64,000 nt of DNA. Origin: G963677325 sp963677325 (GTDB lineage Bacteria; Bacteroidota; Bacteroidia; Bacteroidales; Prolixibacteraceae). A program made the translations under genes and the position numbers. This document shows, piece after piece, positions 45,578-54,093 of this stretch. Every line of letters starts with the position of its first letter. The stretch's first letter is position 1. Below the pieces are notes generated by a model. The model was not told the origin of the DNA. It worked only from the letters and a program-made list of their open reading frames with translations, and searched no databases. The stretch is from contig CAXXGM010000010.1 in assembly GCA_963677325.2 (NCBI GenBank), forward strand, positions 284,603 to 348,602, read 5' to 3'.

Positions 45578-46828
45578 ATGAAATCAGAAATGACCATTGT
45601 AAGTGCTATCAGTTCAAGCGATAGCACATCTTCCGACTCACCCGTCCCTCCTGAACCTGGTGGGATAATTGACCTGAATAATTTAACATTATCCTCAAAT
45701 GCCAAATTCCCTCATGACATTTCAGTTGTCCCTTTTATAAAGGGTAATTTCCTCGGTTCTACAATCCATGACTGGAATAACTGGAACTGGCAAATAAAAA
45801 ATAGTATCCACACAGCAGAAAGGTTAAAGGAAATTTTTGGTGAAGCATATGAAAATATAATCAATTCTTTACCACAAAATCATTTGCCTTTCCGAATTAC
45901 TCCTTATTTTGCAAGCTTATTGAACCGCTTTCCTTCGGATCATCCCCTTTTCAGGACTATGATTCCATCCAGGGAAGAATTAATACAAAGCCGGGGAGAA
46001 AAAAATGATCCCCTCAATGAGGAAAACTTCTCCCCGGTTCCCCATATCGTTCATCGATATCCGGATAGAGTTCTTTTTACAGTTACAGGCGTTTGTGCTG
46101 CATATTGCCGTTATTGTACGCGCAGCCATATGGTCGCAAAAAAGAATAAATGTCACGTTTCCACCTTCAGCTGGGATATTGGCATTGATTACATTTCGCG
46201 GAATCCTCAGATAAGAGATGTGCTCATATCTGGCGGAGATCCGCTAACCTTACCTGATTTCAGACTTGAGTACCTGATTTCAAAGTTAAGAAAGATACCA
46301 CATGTTGAAATAATCCGCATTGGGACAAAAGTTCCTGTTGTTCTTCCCATGAGGATTACTAAAAATCTTGTGCGGATGCTTAAAAAATACCACCCCCTGA
46401 TGATGAGCCTTCATTTTTCACATCCGGATGAATTAAGCATCGAAACAAGAGAAGCTTGCAATATTCTTGCGGATGCAGGTATACCCCTTGGTAGTCAGAG
46501 CGTTCTTTTAAAAGGCATTAATGATAATATCGATACCTTTAAGAGATTAAACCACGAATTACTGAAAGTGCGCGTCAGACCCTATTATATTTATCAATGT
46601 GATCCGATTCCTGGATCAGAGCATTTTCGTACAGAGGTGAAAAAAGGACTTGAGATCATAAAAGGATTAAGAGGATTCACTTCCGGGTATGCAGTACCTC
46701 ATTTTGTGATTGATGCCCCCGGTGGAGGGGGAAAAATTCCTCTTTTGCCAAATTACATCAAGAGCATAGAAAAAGACAGGATTACATTATACAATTACGA
46801 AGGGAAGGAATTTAATTACCCGGATTAG
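45578..46828 (+). CDS. kamA: lysine 2,3-aminomutase (radical SAM, PLP)
   Basis: A 416-residue radical SAM enzyme. The [4Fe-4S] motif CAAYCRYC has Cys173, Cys177 and Cys180. The SAM/PLP site SGGDPL is near 219. VIDAPGGGGK holds Asp379 and the probable PLP lysine Lys386. Asp342 (YQCDP) and Asp379 keep the 37-residue spacing, and Lys386 the further 7, of the Asp293/Asp330/Lys337 set that binds the lysine epsilon-amino group and PLP in the clostridial enzyme. Specificity for lysine, giving beta-lysine, is therefore likely. An unusual Ser/Pro-rich N-terminal extension of about 45 residues precedes the WNNWNWQ motif. First gene of a four-gene operon. Confidence 0.92.
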   Translation: MKSEMTIVSAISSSDSTSSDSPVPPEPGGIIDLNNLTLSSNAKFPHDISVVPFIKGNFLGSTIHDWNNWNWQIKNSIHTAERLKEIFGEAYENIINSLPQNHLPFRITPYFASLLNRFPSDHPLFRTMIPSREELIQSRGEKNDPLNEENFSPVPHIVHRYPDRVLFTVTGVCAAYCRYCTRSHMVAKKNKCHVSTFSWDIGIDYISRNPQIRDVLISGGDPLTLPDFRLEYLISKLRKIPHVEIIRIGTKVPVVLPMRITKNLVRMLKKYHPLMMSLHFSHPDELSIETREACNILADAGIPLGSQSVLLKGINDNIDTFKRLNHELLKVRVRPYYIYQCDPIPGSEHFRTEVKKGLEIIKGLRGFTSGYAVPHFVIDAPGGGGKIPLLPNYIKSIEKDRITLYNYEGKEFNYPD

Positions 46829-46843
46829 ATAAAAATACTTGAA

Positions 46844-47830
46844 ATGATCAATATTGGACTAACTTTTGATCTGAAGGATGAATATCTTAAGATAGGATAT
46901 TCACAGGAAGAAGTGGCCGAGTTCGATTCAAATGAAACCATTGATGCCCTTGAAAATACTTTAGGATCCTTGGGATTTCATGTAACTCGTATTGGCAATA
47001 TCTTTAATCTTGTAAACTTTCTTAATTCAGGGAAAAAGTGTGACATCGTCTTTAATATTTGTGAAGGCATGTATGGAATTGCACGTGAGGCACAGGTCCC
47101 CTGTCTTCTGGATGCTTACCGGATTCCTTATGTTTTCAGTGAACCGGAAATTCTCAATCTTACACTGGATAAATCTCTCACCAAAATTATATTACAGGAT
47201 GCAGGAATACCAACTGCACCTTTCAAAGTGATTCACCAAATTGAGGATTTAGAGCTGATCAGGCTTGCATATCCATTGTTTGTAAAACCCATAGCCGAAG
47301 GGACAAGCAAAGGGATTGACGGATATTCTATTATTGAAAATTCATCGGAACTTCTAAAATCAGTCTCTTTCTTACTTGATATGTTTAAGCAACCTGTCTT
47401 AGTTGAATCTTTTCTTCCTGGCAGGGAATTCACAGTAGGCATACTTGGCACTGGTAATGAGACCCGTGCAATCGGGGCAATGGAAATTATTTTAAACGAT
47501 GAGACCCCTCATCCTATTTATTCCTATACTGTAAAAAAGGATTGGGAAAAGTACGTGAGTTATAAAATACCTGATGATTCAGTAGCCCGGGAATGCATTC
47601 AGACAGCAATTACAGTCTGGAAGATCATTAAGGGTAAAGATGCTGGACGCATCGATTTCAGGCTTGATTCAAAGGGAAAACCCAATTTAATTGAAATAAA
47701 TCCATTGGCAGGATTAAATCCCACCTACTCTGATCTCCCGATTCTTTCAAGATTGAAAGGATTGGATTATCAGGAATTAATTTCCGGAATTATGCGCTCA
47801 GCCCTAAAAAGAACAGGATTAAGGGAATAA
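46844..47830 (+). CDS. ATP-grasp ligase, D-Ala-D-Ala-ligase-like (1)
   Basis: A 328-residue ATP-grasp protein with the D-Ala-D-Ala ligase layout. The N-terminal domain contains CDIVFNICEGMYGIAREAQVP and LDKSLTKIILQDAGIPTAPF. The ATP-binding lid has FVKPIAEGTSKGIDGYS. C-terminal metal ligands lie in GRIDFRLDSKGKPNLIEINPLAGLNP (Asp, Glu, Asn). The usual GSSVGV loop reads GTSKGI. Starting 15 bases after kamA, and paired with a second ligase, it more probably joins a special amino acid (beta-lysine?) to a partner than makes D-Ala-D-Ala (inference). Confidence 0.85.
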   Translation: MINIGLTFDLKDEYLKIGYSQEEVAEFDSNETIDALENTLGSLGFHVTRIGNIFNLVNFLNSGKKCDIVFNICEGMYGIAREAQVPCLLDAYRIPYVFSEPEILNLTLDKSLTKIILQDAGIPTAPFKVIHQIEDLELIRLAYPLFVKPIAEGTSKGIDGYSIIENSSELLKSVSFLLDMFKQPVLVESFLPGREFTVGILGTGNETRAIGAMEIILNDETPHPIYSYTVKKDWEKYVSYKIPDDSVARECIQTAITVWKIIKGKDAGRIDFRLDSKGKPNLIEINPLAGLNPTYSDLPILSRLKGLDYQELISGIMRSALKRTGLRE

Positions 47831-47928
47831 ATTACCCGGTCCTGAAACAAAATCCTGAGAAATAAATTATAAAAGAAAGTTGATAAAGTGAAACACGGAT
47901 TAAAAGAGCTAAAGAAGGAACAGTGGCA

Positions 47929-48861
47929 ATGAAACAAGCTATTATCTTACATAACCCCGTATCGGAATATTCAAAAGAAGATGAATTGGATGTTCTGGAA
48001 CAGGCAAAATTAATAGAGAGAGAATTGCCGGATCTTGGTTACAATTTCGCACGAATGGATTTCAATCTGAACATTAATGTTCTTTTGAATGAAATAAAAG
48101 CGAAGAATCCTTCTGTCATCTTCAATCTTGTTGAAACCGTTAACAATCAGGGCAAATTAAGTTTTGTGGCTCCTGCAATACTGGATTCATTCGGATTCAG
48201 ATATACAGGCTCCGGTACTGAGGCTATATACACCACAACGGATAAAGTCATTTGCAAAACCATTCTTCGAAACAATCAAATTGAGACTCCCGACTGGACA
48301 AAAAAATCATCGGATATCATTCCTTCGAAAATCTATTTATTTAAACCTATTTCCGAGGATGGATCAGTTGGTATTGAAGATAGTACTCTTTATACAGGTG
48401 ATCAGATAAGAAAAATTCCAAAGGATTATTTTGCTGAGGAATATATTGATGGAAGAGAATTTAATATCTCCATAATCGCTGGCCTCGTTATGCCTCCTGC
48501 GGAAATGTGTTTTCTCAATTATTCTTCGAAAAAACCAAAGATATTGGGTTATAAAGCAAAATGGGAAGAAAACTCATTTGAATATAAAAATACCAAAAGA
48601 AGTTTTAATTTTGAAGAAAAGGATTTTTCATTATTGGAAGAGTTAAAAAACATTGCAAAAAAGTGCTGGCAATTGTTTAACTTAAAAGGGTATGTAAGGG
48701 TTGATTTCAGAGTAGGGAAAAATAACATTCCCAGTGTCATAGAAATAAATGCCAATCCTTGCATCGCTCCCGATAGTGGATTTATAGCTGCCTGTCACCA
48801 GGCAGGGTTAACTAATGCAGAAATCATTAAAAGAATTATTGAAGATGCAGAACGGAACTAA
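47929..48861 (+). CDS. ATP-grasp ligase, D-Ala-D-Ala-ligase-like (2)
   Basis: A 310-residue ATP-grasp protein, clearly diverged from the preceding one. Landmarks are NPSVIFNLVETVNNQGKLSFV, TDKVICKTILRNNQIETPDW, the loop KPISEDGSVGIEDS, and the metal-site end VRVDFRVGKNNIPSVIEINAN followed by PCIAPDSGF. The acceptor-binding regions differ from real D-Ala-D-Ala ligases. The ATG at 47929 follows AAGAAGGAAC; a GTG two codons earlier is possible. Its 3' end overlaps the acetyltransferase gene. Probably the second peptide-bond-forming step of the operon's pathway. Confidence 0.83.
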   Translation: MKQAIILHNPVSEYSKEDELDVLEQAKLIERELPDLGYNFARMDFNLNINVLLNEIKAKNPSVIFNLVETVNNQGKLSFVAPAILDSFGFRYTGSGTEAIYTTTDKVICKTILRNNQIETPDWTKKSSDIIPSKIYLFKPISEDGSVGIEDSTLYTGDQIRKIPKDYFAEEYIDGREFNISIIAGLVMPPAEMCFLNYSSKKPKILGYKAKWEENSFEYKNTKRSFNFEEKDFSLLEELKNIAKKCWQLFNLKGYVRVDFRVGKNNIPSVIEINANPCIAPDSGFIAACHQAGLTNAEIIKRIIEDAERN

Positions 48862-49351
48862 CCAGGAATTTAAGGTAATCAGCTTTAGAAAAACTGTTGT
48901 ATCCAGTGATAAATTAAATGTGGCTAATATTTTAAAATCCACAGGATTCTTTAAACCTTATGAGGTGGAAGTAGCCATTGAACTGATAGAAGAAAATTTG
49001 AGATCCGGCGAAGGCAGCGGCTATCGTTTCAACTTCATTGAAATAGAAGGGAAAACGGTAGGTTATTGTTGCTACGGAGAAATTCCGGTGACAATAAAAA
49101 ATTTCGATCTTTACTGGATCGCTGTTGACAATGATTACCGTGGAAAAGGCCTTGGACGTTTACTGATGGATAAAACAGAAGCAGATATCAGGGCATTGGG
49201 GGGCCGGGGAATTTACATTGAAACCTCAAACAAAGAACAGTACAAACCCACCATGGATTTTTATTCCGGTTGCGGTTACAAGCAGGTGGCGTTGTTTGAA
49301 GATTTCTATGACTTGAATGACAACAAAGCCGTTTACTATAAAAAACTGTAA
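48845..49351 (+). CDS. GNAT-family N-acetyltransferase in the aminomutase operon
   Basis: A 168-residue acetyltransferase. The acetyl-CoA motif LYWIAVDNDYRGKGLGRLLMDKTE (Q/RxxGxG/A as RGKGLG) lies near residue 100, and the C-terminal FYSGCGYKQVALFEDFYDLNDNKAVYYKKL is typical of GNATs that act on small amines. The ATG at 48845 lies inside the end of the second ATP-grasp gene (17-base overlap), indicating coupled translation. By analogy with AblB, which acetylates beta-lysine after lysine 2,3-aminomutase in methanogens, it may acetylate beta-lysine or a peptide containing it (inference). Confidence 0.85.
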   Translation: MQNGTNQEFKVISFRKTVVSSDKLNVANILKSTGFFKPYEVEVAIELIEENLRSGEGSGYRFNFIEIEGKTVGYCCYGEIPVTIKNFDLYWIAVDNDYRGKGLGRLLMDKTEADIRALGGRGIYIETSNKEQYKPTMDFYSGCGYKQVALFEDFYDLNDNKAVYYKKL

Positions 49352-49383
49352 AACGGAGAGGTAAATTCAAATTCTCCGAAGCT

Positions 49384-49953
49384 TTATTCTGCCTCCTCAT
49401 GGGGTATATCCTCCACAGGAGAACCCTTGTAATATTCTGTCTGCTTTTTTACTTTAAAAGACATCACTTGAGATATTCCGTAAAATATCAGCAGCATCCC
49501 AATAAAGGATACGATTGCCTCCAGGCTTTTGAAAGGATTGTATAGCAGGAGGATCCCTCCTGACAGCATTGCAAGGGCAAAAATCAAATAGATTAGAGAC
49601 CATAATCTCCATGCAAAGGAAGTTAATGCACTTATTAATTGAACTGATCCTATCATCAGGAGAATAATGCCAAAAAAGGCCACAAATACCTTTAGCATTG
49701 CTTCAGGAACAAACATAAATGCCAGACCGGTTATAACATTAAAAAATCCCTGAAAAGAAAAGAATCCTCTGATTCTGATAGACTTGTTTGTTATAATCAA
49801 GGAGATCAACCCATTTATAAATAACATGGCACCTATCACCATTAAGGCCGTCCGTATGGTTATACCTGGCATCAGAAGCAAAAAGAACCCCGCCGAAAGA
49901 GTTAAAATCCCTCTGAATGCTCGTTGCAAGGTCAAAATCTTATTTATAGCCAT
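49384..49953 (-). CDS. DUF308 (HdeD-like) membrane protein
   Basis: A 189-residue protein with six hydrophobic helices in three pairs (for example ILTLSAGFFLLLMPGITIRT, ALMVIGAMLFINGLISLII, FNVITGLAFMFVPEAML). This is the pattern of the HdeD/DUF308 family. E. coli HdeD is linked to acid resistance; the function here is unknown. The C-terminal tail is acidic and soluble. Convergent with the aminomutase operon, with a weak 6-bp hairpin (CGGAGA/TCTCCG, 49354-49378) between them. Confidence 0.8.
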   Translation of the reverse strand: MAINKILTLQRAFRGILTLSAGFFLLLMPGITIRTALMVIGAMLFINGLISLIITNKSIRIRGFFSFQGFFNVITGLAFMFVPEAMLKVFVAFFGIILLMIGSVQLISALTSFAWRLWSLIYLIFALAMLSGGILLLYNPFKSLEAIVSFIGMLLIFYGISQVMSFKVKKQTEYYKGSPVEDIPHEEAE

Positions 49954-49975
49954 TTATCGTATAAAACTCTAAAAA

Positions 49976-51322
49976 CTAAACGTTTAATCCTTTGATCTTT
50001 GGTTTCTCTTTTATACCCATCGTTTCCCATAGCATCAGGGCCGCTCCCATCGCCGTAGCATTATCAACCTCTGAAGTATAGACTTTCTTTTTAGGAAACA
50101 ACGTAGCTAAGATACGTACAAAAACTTCATTACGTGCAAATCCTCCTGACACGTAAATTATTTTCGTTACATCGTTCTCTGGAATAATCAACCTCACAGA
50201 ATCAGCTAATTCTCTTGTCAGATCTGCCATAAGCTGCAAATAGGCCGATTCAAAAGATTTAAAAATTGATAAATCAACAGAATGATCCACAAAATCACCG
50301 GGAACTCCTTTACTAAAGAAGATTTTTTCAGAACCAAGAATGGACTGCATCAGAACTTCATTAGCTTTAACAGTTTTGAAATAATTGGCATCCTTTGAAA
50401 AATGAGAGCATAATCTCTCCACATTCACTTCATGAATATGACCCATGAACAAACGTGATGACTTTACAGGCCTCTGATGAACTCCCAGATAGCACAGGCA
50501 GTCTCTGTTCAGCTGCTCCATAGTTAGTGGTTCTTCATTGAAAGGATTCATATTTATACACCAGGTACCTGTAGACAAAAGAATAAAAGGTTCCTGACTA
50601 TTTTCAATATAGGGAGCCAATGAAGCAGAACTGTCATGAATGCCAATACCAACCTCAATAGGCTGATCCTTAACTACAGTCGTAAAATGAGTATAATTGG
50701 AGACAGGTTGCAAAAATGGCATTTTTTCATCTTCGGTCCATTGATGATACTTTTGTTCATCAAAATCCCACATGGCAGTATGGCAGCCAATGGATGTCAG
50801 CTCAGAGGTAATTTTACCCGTAAATAAGTAAGAAAGATACTGTGGAAAATGAACAATTGATCTTGCCTTTTCAAATAAAGCTGGCTTAGTCTTCTTTAAC
50901 CACAATGCCTGAAGCCCCGAATTCAGCATTCCCAATACAGGAGAAGCAGTCTTGCGGCTGAATTCTGTCATCCCCCCGTATTTTCCATACAAAGGTTCAA
51001 CAATCCCTTCGGGCATAGGCTTAAGATAATTGTAAACAGGGGTCAGACGTTTCCCGCTCTCATCAAGATACATTAAGGTGGCTCCATAAGTAGTAAAATT
51101 TAAAGCCTTAATCTCGTAATCAGTATTTTTCAATACTTTATCCAATGATTCTGAAATCCAGCTCTCGATTTTATCGATGTCATCACATTCAAATCCGTCT
51201 TCATCCTTAATTTCAGGAAACTTCAGTTCGTCCTGATATACAACCTGGAGAGCATGGTTGAAAAGCAGTAATTTCTTATTGGTCTTTCCAATATCGAATA
51301 TGGCAATCACATTTGTCTTCAT
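49976..51322 (-). CDS. FGGY-family carbohydrate kinase, probable L-rhamnulose kinase
   Basis: A 448-residue kinase. The first phosphate-binding loop is IAIFDIGKTNKKLLLF. The catalytic Asp region is VGIGIHDSSASLAPY. ILLSTGTWCINMNPF and IIYVSGGFARNEVFVRIL are the adenosine- and phosphate-binding motifs of the FGGY fold. It is shorter than E. coli RhaB and closer to the Bacteroidota kinases found in rhamnose or fucose operons. Its position just downstream of rhaA makes L-rhamnulose the likely substrate; L-fuculose is an alternative. Confidence 0.82.
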   Translation of the reverse strand: MKTNVIAIFDIGKTNKKLLLFNHALQVVYQDELKFPEIKDEDGFECDDIDKIESWISESLDKVLKNTDYEIKALNFTTYGATLMYLDESGKRLTPVYNYLKPMPEGIVEPLYGKYGGMTEFSRKTASPVLGMLNSGLQALWLKKTKPALFEKARSIVHFPQYLSYLFTGKITSELTSIGCHTAMWDFDEQKYHQWTEDEKMPFLQPVSNYTHFTTVVKDQPIEVGIGIHDSSASLAPYIENSQEPFILLSTGTWCINMNPFNEEPLTMEQLNRDCLCYLGVHQRPVKSSRLFMGHIHEVNVERLCSHFSKDANYFKTVKANEVLMQSILGSEKIFFSKGVPGDFVDHSVDLSIFKSFESAYLQLMADLTRELADSVRLIIPENDVTKIIYVSGGFARNEVFVRILATLFPKKKVYTSEVDNATAMGAALMLWETMGIKEKPKIKGLNV

Positions 51323-51426
51323 AACCTTTATTTCTTGTCTGTCTGGTTCATATCAAATAAAAACAATTCCGGCTCACTTTATCGGAAAGCCGGAATTTTA
51401 TTTCATAAAAATAATCATTCCAGGTA

Positions 51427-52692
51427 TTACCTCTTACTTAATACCTCAGATTCGTATTTCTGAATTTCCGAAACATAATCAAATCCCGTCGGCACATCAT
51501 GATCTAGGCAATATTTATCGTACACAGCTCCAAATAACATGGTCTTCATATTCTCAAACCATGCAAGCCGTTCAAAGTTCTTGCCTTGTTCTTCCCATTT
51601 TTTAATCACGCCGGTAGGCTCAAGCAATGCGTAAAGAAAAGCTTGTTGAGTGGCTCGGGTGCCAATGGCATAAGCTCCTAAACGGTTCATACTTCCGTCA
51701 AAGAAGTCCAGGCCAATATTCACTCTGCCAAGAGCATGATTACGAATAACCTCCTGAGCAATCAGGATGATGTCGTCATTGAAAGTAACCACGTGGTCGC
51801 TGTCCCAGCGTACACCCCTTGAAACGTGCAGCAGGATTTCGTCCACATAAAGAAGAACAGAAGAAATTTTGTCTCCGATAACCTCCGTGGGATGAAAATG
51901 GCCCATATCAAGACACAGCAACTTATTATTTTTTACGGCATATCCCAGATAAAATTCATGAGAACCTACAACCATCGATTCAGATCCAATACCGAAAAGC
52001 TTCGATTCAATGGCATCCTTCAGGTATTCTGTAGAAAATTGTTCTGCATAGATCTCATCAAGAGACTTTTTAAGCAAGGCCCTGTATCCGCCTCTATCAA
52101 CCGGAATATCTTTAGAACCATCAGGAATCCACGTATTAAGAACACAGGGAGTACCCAACTGCTTTCCCATCTCAGCACCTATCCTGCGACACTTTTTCAC
52201 ATGCTCTACCCAGAATTTCCGTACAGATTCATCTTTGCTGGATAACGTAAAACCATCATCGGCCTTCGGGTGGGAAAAGAGAGTGGGATTGAAATCGATA
52301 CCTATTCCCTGTTTTTTTGCCCAATCAATCCACCCCTGGAAATGTTTTACTTCAATCTGATCACGATCGACCGATTGTCCCCCAAACTCTCCGTAAATAG
52401 CATGAAGATTTAATCTTTGCTTACCCGGAAGTATCGACATTACTTTTTCGAGATCCTGCCTCATTTCTGCTATGGAACGTGATTTACCGGGGTAATTTCC
52501 GGTAACCTGGATTCCACCGCCTCCTAATTTGGAATCCGCCTTCTCAAATCCGCCCACATCATCTGTTTGCCAGCAATGAAGACTTATAACAACATCTTTC
52601 ATTCGGGCAATAGCCTCATCGGTATCAATCCCCAAGGATGCATATTGCTCTTTAGCAACTTCGTAAGCTTTCTGAATAAATTCTTTTTTCAT
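51427..52692 (-). CDS. rhaA: L-rhamnose isomerase
   Basis: A 421-residue enzyme converting L-rhamnose to L-rhamnulose. Reading along, it matches the E. coli enzyme: ISLHCWQTDDVGGFE, IQVTGNYPGKSRS, RLNLHAIYGEFGG, GIDFNPTLFSHPKADDGFTL, LNTWIPDGSKD and ESKLFGIGSES. Metal ligands lie in LDMGHFHPTEVIGDKIS and HVSRGVRWDSDHVV. It is 104 bases upstream of the kinase on the same strand, so probably co-transcribed. A minus-strand TATGTTTG (52760-52753) could be its -7 box. Confidence 0.97.
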   Translation of the reverse strand: MKKEFIQKAYEVAKEQYASLGIDTDEAIARMKDVVISLHCWQTDDVGGFEKADSKLGGGGIQVTGNYPGKSRSIAEMRQDLEKVMSILPGKQRLNLHAIYGEFGGQSVDRDQIEVKHFQGWIDWAKKQGIGIDFNPTLFSHPKADDGFTLSSKDESVRKFWVEHVKKCRRIGAEMGKQLGTPCVLNTWIPDGSKDIPVDRGGYRALLKKSLDEIYAEQFSTEYLKDAIESKLFGIGSESMVVGSHEFYLGYAVKNNKLLCLDMGHFHPTEVIGDKISSVLLYVDEILLHVSRGVRWDSDHVVTFNDDIILIAQEVIRNHALGRVNIGLDFFDGSMNRLGAYAIGTRATQQAFLYALLEPTGVIKKWEEQGKNFERLAWFENMKTMLFGAVYDKYCLDHDVPTGFDYVSEIQKYESEVLSKR

Positions 52693-52880
52693 TTAGTTTT
52701 AATATTTATGAATAACTGTTCCATTTGCCAATTAAGGGTTAAAAACATGACTCAAACATAATGAAGACAAGAGGTTCCTGGTCAATTCCGGGACATAAGC
52801 ATTTACATTTAATATAAAAATTAAACAGACTACCAATGGTTAAGAATACACCTCAAAATTTCCCCTTCCGTTATTTATGA

Positions 52881-53762
52881 TCACGAATAATACTCATTCC
52901 TTGTCTCGTGAACCTTTTTATAAAATTCGGAAGGCGTTATTCCCTTAATATGTTTGAACTGGCGATTAAAATTTGAAATATTCTCAAAACCACACAGATA
53001 AGCGGTTTCCGAAATGTTGTAGCCAGGGCCTGTCAGTAACTTACAGGCATATCCCACCCTTACATTTAACAAATACTCCTTAAAAGTCATCCGGTAAGTA
53101 TTTTTAAAGGACACGTAAAAGGAACTATAGGACATGTTTGTGATTTCAAGAAGATCTTCAAGATAGATCTGTCGCTGAAAATTCATCATGATGTATTGCA
53201 ATGCCTTTTGCATGGGATTATGCTCATCGGGCTTCGACTGGTTCATAAACGCGTTACTAGCCAGAATAGTATAATTCGGGTACGATAACAGGATCTGAAA
53301 TATAGAAAACAAGGCATACAACTTCCCGGGACCATCCATGTCAACCATTTCATGCATCAATCTTATTATCTTTTGTCTTGAATCGTTTAAAATTTGAATC
53401 CCTCTTGAAGAATCCTTAAGAATTTTATTAAGTGTATTGTTTTCAGGTATTTCAAAAAATCTCTCACCCAGGAAATCCGGTAAAAACTGCACGACGATCC
53501 CCTCACCGGTAAAACGGCCATCCTCCCCAAAATATTCCGGATCGCACATCCATACGTGAGGGGTATAAGGACCTATGAGAACTAAATCATTTTCTTCAAA
53601 CCGGTCCACATGATCCCCAACCATACGCCGGCCTTTCCCTTTAACAATCAGTACAAGTTCATACTCAGGATGATGATGCCATCTGGAAAAACGATTTGTT
53701 TCCCTTAGCACAATAAATGAATTATTCGGGTCCTGTGGCAGTCTTATGTTGGAAACTTTCAT
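52881..53762 (-). CDS. AraC-family regulator, probably of rhamnose genes (1)
   Basis: A 293-residue protein. The N-terminal cupin sensor contains FSRWHHHPEYELVLIVKGKG and DLVLIGPYTPHVW. The C-terminal AraC DNA-binding domain has two helix-turn-helix motifs: LEDLLEITNMSYSSFYVSF, and ISETAYLCGFENISNFNRQF followed by GITPSEFYKK. It lies between rhaA and the mutarotase gene on the same strand. The start overlaps the mended end of the mutarotase gene by about one codon, so it is in the operon and likely regulates it in response to rhamnose (inference). Confidence 0.9.
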   Translation of the reverse strand: MKVSNIRLPQDPNNSFIVLRETNRFSRWHHHPEYELVLIVKGKGRRMVGDHVDRFEENDLVLIGPYTPHVWMCDPEYFGEDGRFTGEGIVVQFLPDFLGERFFEIPENNTLNKILKDSSRGIQILNDSRQKIIRLMHEMVDMDGPGKLYALFSIFQILLSYPNYTILASNAFMNQSKPDEHNPMQKALQYIMMNFQRQIYLEDLLEITNMSYSSFYVSFKNTYRMTFKEYLLNVRVGYACKLLTGPGYNISETAYLCGFENISNFNRQFKHIKGITPSEFYKKVHETRNEYYS

Positions 53763-53763
53763 G

Positions 53764-54063
53764 TCAGTAAAATGAATAGATAAAAACCTCCTGAAGAGGA
53801 ATAATCACAGTAAACTATTGGGATTGATATCCATAAATATCGGCCATGTAGGCTCTCCCTTTCTTTACAGCTGAATTGAATCCCGAATCCTGGGTGGAAA
53901 CCTCCCCTGCCCGGTTCTGAAACGCAAAAAGAACATCGGTTTCCACATCCGGTAAGATCCAATAATCGGGTTCTCCGGCAGATTGCATTAAAGCTTTCTG
54001 ATCAGTCCACACTGCATCACTCCTTTTCTTGTATTCATCCTTAAACCCCTGTTTAAGTTTCAT
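53764..54063 (-). pseudogene. rhaM: L-rhamnose mutarotase, frameshifted near the 3' end
   Basis: The first frame reads MKLKQGFKDEYKKRSDAVW, DYWILPDVETDVLFAFQN and KKGRAYMADIYGYQSQ, then stops at about 53815. Shifting frame at ATTTATGG gives MADI-MDINPNSLL, and a second shift gives VIIPLQEVFIYSFY with a stop at 53764. The mended protein is about 99 residues, the normal RhaM size, with the family's YMADI and PLQEVF endings. RhaM interconverts rhamnose anomers. Two indels within 40 bases in a working operon may be sequencing error. Confidence 0.8.
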
Positions 54064-54093
54064 TTAAAGGCAAATCTTTTCATCGATCGGGAA

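Noticed and set aside
46844..48861. Assignment of the two ATP-grasp genes as ddl
   Set aside because: Both have the fold, but active-site loops are altered and the operon context (aminomutase, acetyltransferase) argues against wall D-Ala-D-Ala synthesis.
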